Shown: positions 8,443-17,126, counted from the stretch's first letter. The stretch: DNA of 64,000 nt from Demequina sp. NBRC 110055 (GCF_002090135.1 NZ_BBRL01000004.1:372001-436000); one strand, 5' to 3'. Program-made: numbers and translations. The notes: generated by a model not told the origin, from the letters alone.

Positions 8443-9569
8443 CGGGTCGCCTCCTGATCCGCGAAGGAACGCTGGTAACGGTCGAACCACGCCCGCTCCG
8501 CCTCCACGCTCGCATGCGGCTCCGCGTAGACGTGGTCGAACATGCCGAGGGTGTCGGGCTTGGTCCAGGCGCGCACGGTGGTGCGGGTGCGCTCGCCGAG
8601 GGCCTTGGCCTCCGCCTCGACCTCTGTGCGGAAGTCGTCGGAGAGCTCCCCGGTGGAGGTGAGGTAGGCCTCGAGCCTCGCGATCGGGTCGCGCTCGGCC
8701 CACAGCTGCTCCTCGGCCTTGGGCCGGTACCGGGTGGGGTCGTCGGACGTGGTGTGGGCGCCCATGCGGTAGGTGAAGGCCTCGATGAGCACCGGGCCCT
8801 GGCCGCTGCGGGCGTGCTCGAGGGCCCACCGGGTCACCGCGTGCGACGCGATGACGTCGTTGCCGTCCACGCGCACCGAGGGGATGCCCACGCCCTTGCC
8901 GCGGTCGGCGATGGGCACGCGGCTCTGGCGCGTGGCGGACTCGGAGATCGCGTACTGGTTGTTCTGCACGAAGAACACGACGGGGGCGTCGTAGACGGAC
9001 GCGAAGGTGAGCGCCTCGGCGACATCGCCCTGGCTGGTGGCGCCGTCGCCGAAGTAGGCGACGACCGCGCCGTCCTTGGCCGGATCGCCGCTGGCGACCA
9101 GGCCGTCCTTCGCCATGGCCATCGCGTACCCGGTCGCGTGCAGCGCGTGCGAGCCGATCACCAGCGTGTAGAGGTGGAAGTGGTGCTCGGCGGGCGTCCA
9201 AGCGCCGTGCTGGAGGCCGCGGAAGATGCGCAGCACCTCCACGAGGTCCACTCCGCGCGTGAGCGCGACTCCGTGCTCGCGGTAGCTCGGAAAGACAAAG
9301 TCCTGCCCGTTGAGGGCGTGGCCCGAGCCGATCTGCGCGCCCTCTTGGCCCCACGACTGCACCCACAGGCCCAGCTCGCCCTGTCGCTGCAGGCTCGTGG
9401 CCTCTTTGTCGAACGCGCGCACGAGGGTCATGTCACGCCACATGGCGCGCAGGTCGTCCGCGGTGAGGTGGTCGGCGTAGGGGTCGAACTGCTCGTGGGC
9501 CGTGCGCTGACCGTCTGCGGTCAGCAGCTGCACCAGGCCGTCGGTGGAGAGGGGTCCTCCTGCGCTCAC
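8439..9569 (-). CDS. bkdA: 2-oxoacid dehydrogenase E1 alpha subunit
   Basis: A 376-residue E1 alpha subunit. The thiamine-diphosphate motif GDGATSQGD spans residues 174-182 and is followed by NN at 203-204, the standard spacing. Phosphorylation-loop-like residues YRMGAHTTSDDPTRY follow near 270. Length and N-terminal region match branched-chain oxoacid dehydrogenase E1 alpha rather than AceE. The GTG start at 9569 has an excellent ribosome-binding site (AAGGAGG, 5 bases upstream). It is the first gene of a four-gene operon (E1 alpha, E1 beta, E2, MFS). Two tandem palindromes at 9626-9654, immediately upstream, are probable operators. Confidence 0.9.
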   Translation of the reverse strand: MSAGGPLSTDGLVQLLTADGQRTAHEQFDPYADHLTADDLRAMWRDMTLVRAFDKEATSLQRQGELGLWVQSWGQEGAQIGSGHALNGQDFVFPSYREHGVALTRGVDLVEVLRIFRGLQHGAWTPAEHHFHLYTLVIGSHALHATGYAMAMAKDGLVASGDPAKDGAVVAYFGDGATSQGDVAEALTFASVYDAPVVFFVQNNQYAISESATRQSRVPIADRGKGVGIPSVRVDGNDVIASHAVTRWALEHARSGQGPVLIEAFTYRMGAHTTSDDPTRYRPKAEEQLWAERDPIARLEAYLTSTGELSDDFRTEVEAEAKALGERTRTTVRAWTKPDTLGMFDHVYAEPHASVEAERAWFDRYQRSFADQEATR

Positions 9570-9625
9570 GCGTGCCTCCTTCTGCTGCGGCGGGGCACGC
9601 GGTCGGCGGCACCTCCGGTCGTAAC

Positions 9626-9654
9626 TTACGCAAGCGTAGGCTACGGCACCGTAG
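9626..9654 (-). promoter_or_regulatory. Two tandem palindromic operators upstream of E1 alpha
   Basis: Site 1 is TTACGC-AA-GCGTAG (9626-9639; inner TACGC/GCGTA arms perfect). Site 2 is CTACGG-CA-CCGTAG (9641-9654; 6-bp arms perfect). Both have the same geometry, their centres are 15 bases apart, and they lie in the only gap upstream of the dehydrogenase operon. The architecture resembles TetR-family operators that control fatty-acid or branched-chain amino acid catabolism. No TetR gene is in the window, so the regulator is unidentified. Confidence 0.6.
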
Positions 9655-9657
9655 GTT

Positions 9658-10890
9658 TCAAGACGAAGGGGTGGTGTCGCGCGATCGAGGGCGCCGCCGC
9701 GCCACTGCCACTGCGGCGCCGAGGCTCCTCATCGCCGCCCGACGCCACCATACGTCGGCGGCGCCGAGCGCCTGCGCCCTGCGCCTGGCACGCCCGAGTC
9801 CCGCTCTGGGCCCGCGCTCCCTCTGCGGTGCGGGTCTCGCCGCCCGCAGCCGCGCAAGCACGGCGGGGTTGGCCGCGAGCGCCTCCACGTGGGCCACCCA
9901 ATCCGAGGCCTGGGCGCCGTGGAAGTAGTTGGCGGCGAGCCAGTCACGGCGCGGCTCGAAGAAGCGCAGTGCGCGCAGGTCGTCCAGCGTTCCCACGAGG
10001 CCGCTACCAGCGAAGACGAGGTTGAGGTTCTCCTCGTCCACACCGAAGTCCCCCACGATGAGCACCGGCACGCCTGCGGCGAGAGCCTCGAGCGCGGCCG
10101 TCGAGCTGACCGTCACAAGGCCGCGCGCGTGGACGAGGTGATCGGCGAGCGCGCCCCGAGCGAACTGCAGGTTCGCCGGAAGCGGCCCCGCATCCTCCGC
10201 GAGGTGCGGGAACGATGCGAACTCGCGGTGCGTCTGGGCCTCGTCGTCCCCGCCGCGCAGTTTCACCACGACAGCCACCTCGGGGTGGGCGCGGGCGGCG
10301 TCGATCAGGCCGTCGAGCAGCCGGCGCCTGTCCGCCACCGTGCGTGGCACCAGGGCCTGTGGAGCAAACACAAGGGCGCCCTCACGCACGTGGCGGTCCG
10401 GGAGGGGCTCCGCGTACCCGGTCGCGGCGGCAAGGCTCGCCAGACCCCACCGCTGTGAGCCCTCCGTCACGCGCTCCTGGCAGGCCTCCCGTTCCCGCTC
10501 GCTATGGACGACCATCACATCGACGTCCGCGCGGAACGCGAGTCCGCGTTCGGTGGGCGGGAACCACAGCCCCGGAATTCCGGCGGCCACGACGGGTCGG
10601 TGTGCCGCGTCGGCGAGTACCGTCGAGAACAGGTGCGAGATGAGCGGTCCCCGGCACGCGAGCAGGACCAGGTCGATGCCCCCCGCGATGATCCTGCCGA
10701 CATCCGCCACGCTCACGACCTCGACGTCCCGCCACCGTCCCGCGACGGCGTCGTGGCGCTGCCGCGGGCTCGGGGTGACGGCGTTGGCGACGACAACCAC
10801 CTCAACATCCCAAGCGGGCCACAGGTCAAGAGCCCGGGACACGGCCCACTTCAGGTACGAATCCGAGTCCGCAACGACGAGGGCCTTCAC
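9658..10890 (-). CDS. DUF6716 putative glycosyltransferase
   Basis: A 410-residue protein that fits DUF6716, a putative GT-B glycosyltransferase family found beside sialic-acid genes in actinobacteria. It opens with an N-terminal Rossmann-like strand (MKALVVADSDSYLKWA). The C-terminal half has the pattern VTVSSTAALEALAAGVPVLIVGDFGV (residues about 265-290), like the sugar-nucleotide-binding region of CDP-glycerol/polysialyl-type transferases. There is no membrane anchor, but the last 60 residues are very rich in arginine and alanine. The start is GTG at 10890. It is the last gene of the glycan operon; its stop lies 3 bases from the operator pair of the next operon. The exact reaction is unknown. 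Confidence 0.6.
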   Translation of the reverse strand: MKALVVADSDSYLKWAVSRALDLWPAWDVEVVVVANAVTPSPRQRHDAVAGRWRDVEVVSVADVGRIIAGGIDLVLLACRGPLISHLFSTVLADAAHRPVVAAGIPGLWFPPTERGLAFRADVDVMVVHSEREREACQERVTEGSQRWGLASLAAATGYAEPLPDRHVREGALVFAPQALVPRTVADRRRLLDGLIDAARAHPEVAVVVKLRGGDDEAQTHREFASFPHLAEDAGPLPANLQFARGALADHLVHARGLVTVSSTAALEALAAGVPVLIVGDFGVDEENLNLVFAGSGLVGTLDDLRALRFFEPRRDWLAANYFHGAQASDWVAHVEALAANPAVLARLRAARPAPQRERGPRAGLGRARRRAQALGAADVWWRRAAMRSLGAAVAVARRRPRSRDTTPSS

Positions 10891-10942
10891 GGTCCGACCC
10901 TACGACGCGACGTGACGTGTGTGTTCAGTGGGCTGAGTCGTG

Positions 10943-12259
10943 TCACGCCGCGAACCGGCGTCGCCACGAGAGGGGCAGCCATCTCCCCCAAGGACGCAAC
11001 ATCCGTGCGATCCGCCCGGAGGCGGCGCCGCCGGGAAGATCGAGCGCCGTCAGACGCTTGCGGTAGAAGTACCGCTCCCGATCGGCCCGTGACATGTGCG
11101 CAAGGGTCGCGACGGCCTCGTCTCGCCTGTGCTCCAAGTGGCGCGCTTGCATCGCGTAGCTGACTGCCACCACGAGCGCCTGGAGACGAGGCACCGTGCC
11201 ATAGTCCTCCGTGCGCCGCGTCAACGCATCAATGATGGTGACCGGCACGCGGTTGCTGTTCTGGAACGGAGTGAGGGTGGCTAGGAGCTCCTCGGTCGCG
11301 TACGACTCGATCGGGGTGCCAAAAAGCGCTCGCGCGGTCACCAACGCCGTCGAGAATCCCGCGACAATGACGACGCATGGCACGCGCGCCAGCAACACCT
11401 CCGCTGGTGTCGCGTCCTCCCACGTCACGAACTGCGCCCCCCACGATTCGGCGGCGTCACGATACGTCGTCAGCAGGGCCGGCGATGCCGCGGGGTGCGG
11501 CTTGAAGACGAGGCGACGCGCGCCGGCGTCGAAGGCGGTGCGCAGCATGCCGATGTGAGCGTCCTCCTCCTCCTGCGGCGTCCACAATCCGAGCGCTGAG
11601 AGGTACTGCCCGAACACCATCGCGGTCGGCACGCCGGAGGGCGGCACGGCCGCATCGATCGCGGGCGCGCACACCTGCGCCATCTCATCGATGACGACGC
11701 GAAAGGCGTCCAGCGACACTGGGCGGTGAGGGATGTCGAGTTCCTCAAAAAGGAGGGGACTGAGCCCGGCGACTAGGTCGAGGTACACGAGCGACGTGAT
11801 GCGCTGTGCCACCTGAGGAGGCTGTGTAAAGCGCGTGGGACCAAAGCTCATGAGGCCCTCGCTCAGGACTACCAGCTCGCTGTCGCTGAAGATGCGGGCC
11901 AGGCTCGAGGCCGGCGGCACGTGAAGAGATTCCGTCACGAGCTGGACCGTCTGCGTGCCAAGCCCCCATAGCGAGCGGAAATGCTGCTCATGCATCGCGA
12001 GGTCGTCGTGGCGGGGCCGCCACGAACTGGGGTGCGCCTGAACAAGTGCCTCGTTGAGGTCCACCACGCGGTCGAACCTTTCGAGCACCTTGCGAGCGCC
12101 CGGGATGCGGTGCAGGGGCTGCACCACCTCCGGGACCGCGGCGTTGTTGGACACCACGAGGATGCGCGTGACGTCTCGCGGACCCAACAGGCCCTCGTCG
12201 ATCGCGGCAGCGGCGGTCATCGCGCTAAACAAGGTGGAGGCCATCACGAGCTGGATCAT
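10943..12259 (-). CDS. Polysialyltransferase-family (POLYST-like) glycosyltransferase
   Basis: A 438-residue cytoplasmic protein resembling bacterial alpha-2,8-polysialyltransferase family proteins (GT-B fold). The C-terminal domain contains KPHPAASPALL (about residue 255) and the later GFSTALVTARALFGTPIESYA, corresponding to the HP and S/T motifs that bind CMP-sialic acid in NeuS and related sialyltransferases. The last 40 residues are basic (RPWGRWLPLSWRRRF), suggesting membrane association. The ATG at 12259 overlaps the stop of the GT2 gene by 4 bases. With NeuA and NeuB upstream it is the best candidate for polymerising a nonulosonic acid. Identification rests on motifs and context. Confidence 0.65.
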   Translation of the reverse strand: MIQLVMASTLFSAMTAAAAIDEGLLGPRDVTRILVVSNNAAVPEVVQPLHRIPGARKVLERFDRVVDLNEALVQAHPSSWRPRHDDLAMHEQHFRSLWGLGTQTVQLVTESLHVPPASSLARIFSDSELVVLSEGLMSFGPTRFTQPPQVAQRITSLVYLDLVAGLSPLLFEELDIPHRPVSLDAFRVVIDEMAQVCAPAIDAAVPPSGVPTAMVFGQYLSALGLWTPQEEEDAHIGMLRTAFDAGARRLVFKPHPAASPALLTTYRDAAESWGAQFVTWEDATPAEVLLARVPCVVIVAGFSTALVTARALFGTPIESYATEELLATLTPFQNSNRVPVTIIDALTRRTEDYGTVPRLQALVVAVSYAMQARHLEHRRDEAVATLAHMSRADRERYFYRKRLTALDLPGGAASGRIARMLRPWGRWLPLSWRRRFAA

Positions 12260-13245
12260 CGCTTCACGCTCCTGCGGATCTCGGCGGGTACGTAGTGGCG
12301 AAGCCGCTCTCGCCGCGACGGGGAGAACTCCGCCCACTGCTGCGCGAGCACCTCCTGATCGACAGAGGCGAAGAGCGTTCGCACGCCCCTGTCGAGGTCG
12401 CGACGCAGGGGCCGCGCCATGCGGGACGCGCGGCCCAGGTGGTGCGCGGCGATCGCCGACATCTGGCGCACGAACTTCGGGCGCCACCGCGGCGCCTCGT
12501 GATCGGCCTCCACGACCTCTCGGGCGAGGTCAAAGGCGCGGACAAAGTCGAGTTGCCGGGCATCGAGGATCTGAGTGAGGGACGTCGCACTGCCGCGCCG
12601 GTAGAACAGGGGCGGCGCATCGACCACGGCGAACGTGTCCGCCTGCAGATGAAGTCGCCAGATCCACGGCCGGTCCTCGGCCGTCGCAAGGCCCTCGTGG
12701 AAGTGGAGCAGTCCGCGCTCCAGCAAGCGACGGGTGAACATGCCCGCCCACGCATACGGGTAGTCGACCATCGTGGCGTGGTCGTGCGGACCAACCGCGG
12801 TGCGCGGGGAGCAGACCTCTCCGCGCGGAAAGAACGGCACGGTGTGCCGCACCCGGGACCTGCCGCGTGCGATGAGGTGGTCGGTACGCACGAAGTCGCA
12901 TCCGAGGGTGTCGAGGTGACCGGCGAGGATCGCGAGCCGACCCGGTGCGAGCCAGTCGTCGCCGTCGAGGAAGACCAGGCGGTCGCCCTCGGCGGCCTCA
13001 AGCCCGCGGTTGCGCGCCGAGGCTAGCCCCACGGGTTCGTCGTGGGTGATGACGGTGAGGTCACCGATCCGCTTCGCATAGTGCGCGAAGACGTCACCGG
13101 TGCGGTCGGTAGAACCGTCGTTGATCCCGATGACCTGAAGATGGCCCACGGTTTCCTGCTGACGGACCAGGCTCTCGAGGGTGACTCCCAGGACGTCTTC
13201 GCCGTTCAGCACCGGCACGATGACTGTGATGTCAGGGCGCGTCAT
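12256..13245 (-). CDS. Family 2 glycosyltransferase
   Basis: A 329-residue GT-A enzyme. The N-terminal strand ITVIVPVLNGEDVLG, the NDGSTDRTGD motif (about 43-52) and the FLDGDDW motif (about 88-94, containing the DxD metal-binding element) are classic for GT2. No transmembrane helices are evident. The ATG at 13245 was preferred over an upstream GTG at 13278 because the GT2 fold begins just after it. It sits between neuB and the polysialyltransferase-like gene, overlapping the latter by 4 bases. It probably adds a non-sialic sugar to the same surface glycan; donor and acceptor are unknown. Confidence 0.85.
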   Translation of the reverse strand: MTRPDITVIVPVLNGEDVLGVTLESLVRQQETVGHLQVIGINDGSTDRTGDVFAHYAKRIGDLTVITHDEPVGLASARNRGLEAAEGDRLVFLDGDDWLAPGRLAILAGHLDTLGCDFVRTDHLIARGRSRVRHTVPFFPRGEVCSPRTAVGPHDHATMVDYPYAWAGMFTRRLLERGLLHFHEGLATAEDRPWIWRLHLQADTFAVVDAPPLFYRRGSATSLTQILDARQLDFVRAFDLAREVVEADHEAPRWRPKFVRQMSAIAAHHLGRASRMARPLRRDLDRGVRTLFASVDQEVLAQQWAEFSPSRRERLRHYVPAEIRRSVKR

Positions 13246-13267
13246 GACAGCCGCGCGCCCTGCGAAC

Positions 13268-13301
13268 GCTGGGGCCACCGCGCAGGCGCGGCGACCCCAG
13301 C
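13268..13301. terminator. Nested hairpin between neuB and the GT2 gene
   Basis: GCTGGGG (13268-13274) pairs with CCCCAGC (13295-13301), and within it CCGCGC (13278-13283) pairs with GCGCGG (13286-13291). It lies in the 84-base gap inside an otherwise tightly packed operon, downstream of neuB. It lacks a U tract, so it may be an attenuator, a processing or stability element, or a weak terminator. Confidence 0.45.
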
Positions 13302-13329
13302 AGCGAGCGTGATCGTGCGGTGCGAGTGC

Positions 13330-14205
13330 TTACGCACCGACCCGACGCAGCTTGCTCAACGGAGCGAGCTCACCGGGGAACACACGCTTCACGCCATCAC
13401 CGAGGCCCTGCTCGATGATGCGGATGTCACGCACGAGGGTCTTGAGACCGCCGGGCTCGAGTGAGGCCGCGTGATCGGAGCCCCACATGGTGCGGTCCAG
13501 GGTGATGTGACGCTCAACGGCGACGGCGCCCAGGGCGACCGCGGCGACGGAGATTTGCAGGCCCGGCTCGTGGCCCGAGTAGCCCGTGGGCAGGCCGTAG
13601 CGCTCCGCGAGCGTAGGAATCATGAGGAGGTTGGCCTCCTCGGGAGGCAGCGGGTAAGTCGAGGTGGCGTGCAGGATCACCAGGTTGTCGGTGCCGAGCG
13701 TCTCGACAGCGGTGTCGATCTGCTCGATGGTCGACATGCCGGTGGACAGGATGACGGGCTTGCCGGTCTCCTTGATGCGGCGCAGCATGCCCAGGTCGGT
13801 GACGGACGCCGAGGCGATCTTGTACGCGACGGTGTCCATCTCCTCGAGGAAGTCCACGGCGGGCTCGTCCCACGGGGAGGCGAACCAGTCGATCCCGCGG
13901 GCCTTGCAGTAGGCGTCGATCTGCGCGTACTCGTCCTTCTCGAACTCCACCTTGTAGCGGTACTCGAGGTAGGTCATGGTGCCCCACGGGGTGTCGCGCG
14001 GGGTGTCCTTCATGTGCTCCGGCGTGGAGATCTCGGGCGTGCGCTTTTGGAACTTCACCGCCTGGCAGCCGGCCTCGATGGCGACGTCGATCAGACGCAG
14101 GGCGTTGTCGACCGAACCGTTGTGGTTGAGTCCGATCTCCGCGATCATGTAGACCGGCTGACCGGGTCCTACCTTGTGGGCGCCGATCTGTACTGCTTCA
14201 GCCAT
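13330..14205 (-). CDS. neuB: N-acetylneuraminate (nonulosonate) synthase
   Basis: A 291-residue TIM-barrel enzyme of the NeuB family, which condenses phosphoenolpyruvate with ManNAc (or a related hexosamine) to form sialic acid or a relative. Characteristic blocks are IAEIGLNHNGS (about 21-31), VKFQKRTPE, LHATSTYP, GYSGHEPG and VERHITLDRTMWGSDHAASLEP (read as separate motifs). Most NeuB proteins are near 340-350 residues and end in an SAF (antifreeze-like) domain; this one stops after the barrel and lacks it. The ATG at 14205 has GGAG six bases upstream; a GTG at 14220 is an alternative. It sits one base beyond the NeuA stop. Neu5Ac, legionaminate and pseudaminate synthases cannot be separated by eye. 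Confidence 0.85.
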   Translation of the reverse strand: MAEAVQIGAHKVGPGQPVYMIAEIGLNHNGSVDNALRLIDVAIEAGCQAVKFQKRTPEISTPEHMKDTPRDTPWGTMTYLEYRYKVEFEKDEYAQIDAYCKARGIDWFASPWDEPAVDFLEEMDTVAYKIASASVTDLGMLRRIKETGKPVILSTGMSTIEQIDTAVETLGTDNLVILHATSTYPLPPEEANLLMIPTLAERYGLPTGYSGHEPGLQISVAAVALGAVAVERHITLDRTMWGSDHAASLEPGGLKTLVRDIRIIEQGLGDGVKRVFPGELAPLSKLRRVGA

Positions 14206-14206
14206 G

Positions 14207-15376
14207 TCATGCTCCTTCACGAGTGGTCAAAATCATCTCCGCGAGCTCGCGGAGTGCTCCGCGCCCACCGGGCCGGGTCAAGTGGACCCTGGCCACGGCG
14301 CGCGCCGCTGGATGGGCGTCTGGGACGGTGACGGGCCAGCCGACCGAGGCCATGCTTTCCACGTCGTTCACATCGTTTCCCACGTAGGCAACCTTCGACA
14401 GCGAAAACCCGCGTTGTTCACTCCACTGCCGCAGGATGTTCACCTTGTCGTCAGCGCCGTACACCGTCTCGATACCTAGTTTTCGACCGCGGGCCTCGAC
14501 GACGGGGTTGCGTTCCTTGCTCAGGATCAGCATCGGCAGCCCGGCGTCGCGCAGCATGGCGAGGCCCATGCCGTCGCTCCGGCTCACCGTGACGGCCTCC
14601 GAGCCATCCTGGTGGACCTCCGCGAGGTCGTCCGTGTGGACGCCATCGAAATCCATGACCAGCGCATCGAGGGGCCCGATGTGGTGGTGATCGAGCAGCG
14701 GCGCGAGGGCCCGCGCTGCCTCGAGCTCGTGCGGGTCATCGATCTCCAGTCCCGAGATCGCGTCGATGAGCTCGAGCCCCACACGCCCGAAGAACCGGTG
14801 GCGCGCGTGACGGAATCCGGCCGCGTCCATCACGTAGAAGGCGCCCGACTCGTGGAACTGCGCCTCGCGGTCCTGGCGACGCGGACGGAATGACTTGTCG
14901 TGGTTCACGCCCTCGGCACCGTCCGGCGTGAGCCTCCACAAGAATCCGTGGGTCTCGTAAGCGGAGAACACCGAGTCCTCATCCCCGTGCGCGACGCGCG
15001 CGACGGCCCTCCCCAGCGCGTCCCCGTCGATAAAGGGCGAGGTGGCTTGGAGGAATACCAACACCGCGACCGGGGCGCCCTCGGTCTCGATCACGTCGAG
15101 CGCGTGCAGGAGCGCGTCCTCGCTACTGGCAAGGTCGCCCGCGATATCCGCGGGACGGTCGACGGTTCTCGCGCCGGCGGCGAGCGCCGCCTCGGCGATC
15201 ACCGCGTCATCCGTCGAGACGTACACCTCGTCGATGCCGGCGGCCGCCCGCGCAGCCGCGACGGCGCGCGAGACGAGGGGAACTCCACCCACGCGGGCCA
15301 CGTTCTTGCCGGGTACTCCCTTGGAGCCGCCGCGTGCAGGGATGACGGCGACAACCCGCCCCTTACGCGGCGGCAC
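14207..15376 (-). CDS. neuA: Acylneuraminate cytidylyltransferase fused to HAD phosphatase
   Basis: A 389-residue two-domain protein. Residues about 8-225 are a CMP-sialate synthetase, with the nucleotide-binding motif IPARGGSKGVPGKN (12-25), the FLQATSPF segment and FHESGAFYV. Residues about 235-385 form a KdsC-like HAD phosphatase, with MDFDGVHTDD (the DxD nucleophile motif), an LSKERN lysine motif and YVGNDVNDVESM. The first domain activates the sugar with CTP; the second could dephosphorylate a 9-phosphate precursor or assist oligomerisation, as the HAD-like tail does in animal CMAS. The GTG at 15376 is used and overlaps the upstream gene by 14 bases. Confidence 0.88.
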   Translation of the reverse strand: MPPRKGRVVAVIPARGGSKGVPGKNVARVGGVPLVSRAVAAARAAAGIDEVYVSTDDAVIAEAALAAGARTVDRPADIAGDLASSEDALLHALDVIETEGAPVAVLVFLQATSPFIDGDALGRAVARVAHGDEDSVFSAYETHGFLWRLTPDGAEGVNHDKSFRPRRQDREAQFHESGAFYVMDAAGFRHARHRFFGRVGLELIDAISGLEIDDPHELEAARALAPLLDHHHIGPLDALVMDFDGVHTDDLAEVHQDGSEAVTVSRSDGMGLAMLRDAGLPMLILSKERNPVVEARGRKLGIETVYGADDKVNILRQWSEQRGFSLSKVAYVGNDVNDVESMASVGWPVTVPDAHPAARAVARVHLTRPGGRGALRELAEMILTTREGA

Positions 15377-16334
15377 TCGATCGCCCCCGGTTCACAACGT
15401 CCTCCAGGAGTTCGCGCACAGAGCGGTCCGCTCGCGACGTGAACCACTGCTCCGGCACGTGGGTGACATCGAGGTGGACGGACGCGTCCAGCAGCGTCGA
15501 CAGGGTCGCGACCACCGACGACGGAAGCGTTGTCACACGCCGCACGCCCGGCATCCCCGCGAGCAGGATCTCGATCGGAAGGACCGGGCGGCGCACGTCG
15601 ACGCCGTCGATCTGGGCCCACCGGCTGAGCGATTCACGCCGTTCGCGGCGGTGAGGGAGGTAGGTCACGCCGCCCTCGCGCGCCAGACCCGCAAGCCAGG
15701 CCGCGTAGGCGTCCGCGTCGAGGTAACCGTCGTCGACGAGGGCCGAACCCACGACCACGTGCTCGGCATCGGCCGCGTCCGTGACAAAGGCACTCGATCT
15801 CAACCACGAGTAGTCGTTGCGCACCACGGTGGCTCCGAGCGAACGCAAGGCGCCCACGGCGTCGGCCTCCGGATAGGCCGTGAAGACGGTGAGCCGGCCG
15901 TCCTCGGCTGCCGTGCGCATGCGCACCGACGCCGCCGCACCGAGCACCCGGTGGAGGGCGGACTCCTGTTTGCCGTGACGCGCGAGCGGCAGGCCTTTGG
16001 CCAGGCGGCGCGCGAGCGACAGCGTCCCCGAGCCGTCATCGACGACGACGAGATCCCGGGCACCGGTGAACGTGGTGAGCACGCGCAGTTGCCCCGAGTT
16101 CGCGTCGCCGATCAGGCGCCGGCGCGCCATCGTCATCGGCGACCGGGTGGCGGACCGCCACGGACCGGACATCGTCACGCCACGCGGCAGGCTCGGCGCG
16201 AATAGCCGTCCCGTGTCTCCCAACTGGGGTACACCGGCGCGCAGGCACAGGTGCACAGGGTCGCCGACGGCCGCCGCATACTCGACCGCGTTCACCAACT
16301 GGAGAGGTGACTCAACCCATCCGACTCGTGCCAT
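15363..16334 (-). CDS. Putative sialyltransferase-like (GT52-like) protein
   Basis: A 323-residue cytoplasmic protein. Its N-terminus VGWVESPLQLVNAVEYA resembles the SPLQL-type opening of GT52/LST-like and related sialyltransferase-fold proteins. A C-terminal stretch PSSVVATLSTLLD can be read as the S/T element that contacts CMP in these folds, and a YLPHRRE segment could be the HP-like element. Position immediately upstream of neuA and neuB supports a transferase using CMP-nonulosonate, perhaps the initiating one. The ATG at 16334 was chosen over a GTG at 16340. Family assignment is tentative; it could be an uncharacterised GT-B protein. Confidence 0.45.
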   Translation of the reverse strand: MARVGWVESPLQLVNAVEYAAAVGDPVHLCLRAGVPQLGDTGRLFAPSLPRGVTMSGPWRSATRSPMTMARRRLIGDANSGQLRVLTTFTGARDLVVVDDGSGTLSLARRLAKGLPLARHGKQESALHRVLGAAASVRMRTAAEDGRLTVFTAYPEADAVGALRSLGATVVRNDYSWLRSSAFVTDAADAEHVVVGSALVDDGYLDADAYAAWLAGLAREGGVTYLPHRRERRESLSRWAQIDGVDVRRPVLPIEILLAGMPGVRRVTTLPSSVVATLSTLLDASVHLDVTHVPEQWFTSRADRSVRELLEDVVNRGRSSAAA

Positions 16335-16382
16335 GGGCACAGCACAGCACAGCGACCTGAACGGCCGGTTGCGATCAGGTGA

Positions 16383-17126
16383 CTACTTGGAAGCCTGGTA
16401 GGCCTTGACGACCTCTTCGGGATCGCCGTCCATCTTCAGGTTGCCGTGGTCAATCCAGATCACCCGGTTGCAGGTGTCGAGGATGGACTTCATGGAGTGG
16501 CTCACCAGGAACACGGTGCCAGCCTGCTCGCGCATGGCGCGGATGCGGGCCTCGCTCTTTTGACGGAAGCCCTTGTCGCCCACCGCAAGGGCTTCGTCGA
16601 CCAGCAGGATCTGGTGATCGCGGGACACCGCGATCGAGAAGCGCAGGCGCGACGACATACCGGAGGAGTAGCTCTTCATGGGCAGGTCGATGAACTCGTC
16701 GAGGTCGGCGAAGTCGACGATCTCGGGGTACTTCTTCTGGATCTCCTGCGGCGTCAGGCCCAGCGCGAGGCCGCCGAGGATGACGTTCTTCTCCCCCGAC
16801 AACGTCGGGATGAGCGCCGCGTTGACACCCAGGAGGGCGGGGCGGCTCGAGGCAAACACCTGCCCCTGCGCGGGAGCGATCAGGCCCGAGATCGCTCGCA
16901 TGAGCGTCGACTTGCCCGAGCCGTTGTGCCCGATGACGCCGATCGACTCGCCCTCGCGCGCCACGAACGACACGCCCTTCAGTGCGTGCACCACGCGAAT
17001 GCCGCGCTGGCGGGTGAGGAGGGCGCGCTTCTGCGACGCCTTCTTGCCCGAGGTAAAGGTCTTGTACTTGATGTGGAGGTCGTCGACCACCACGGTGGGG
17101 GCGCCGAGGGGCTCAGTCATGGCCAT
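16383..17126 (-). CDS. Polysaccharide ABC exporter, ATPase subunit
   Basis: A 247-residue ATPase of the Wzt/TagH/KpsT type. Walker A GHNGSGKST lies at residues 66-74, followed by the GLI-type Q-loop region, signature SYSSGMSSRLRF (about 165-176), Walker B ILLVDEAL and the SHS switch histidine. There is no C-terminal carbohydrate-binding extension as in long Wzt proteins, so it resembles the KpsT/TagH short form. The ATG at 17126 has GAGG 6 bases upstream; a second ATG at 17120 is possible. It overlaps the permease gene. Together they would export the sialic-acid-like glycan or its lipid-linked precursor. Confidence 0.88.
   Translation of the reverse strand: MAMTEPLGAPTVVVDDLHIKYKTFTSGKKASQKRALLTRQRGIRVVHALKGVSFVAREGESIGVIGHNGSGKSTLMRAISGLIAPAQGQVFASSRPALLGVNAALIPTLSGEKNVILGGLALGLTPQEIQKKYPEIVDFADLDEFIDLPMKSYSSGMSSRLRFSIAVSRDHQILLVDEALAVGDKGFRQKSEARIRAMREQAGTVFLVSHSMKSILDTCNRVIWIDHGNLKMDGDPEEVVKAYQASK

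Noticed and set aside
8443-9366. Upstream extension of the E1 beta frame
   Set aside because: It lies inside the E1 alpha gene in another frame; the E1 beta protein clearly starts at 8442.
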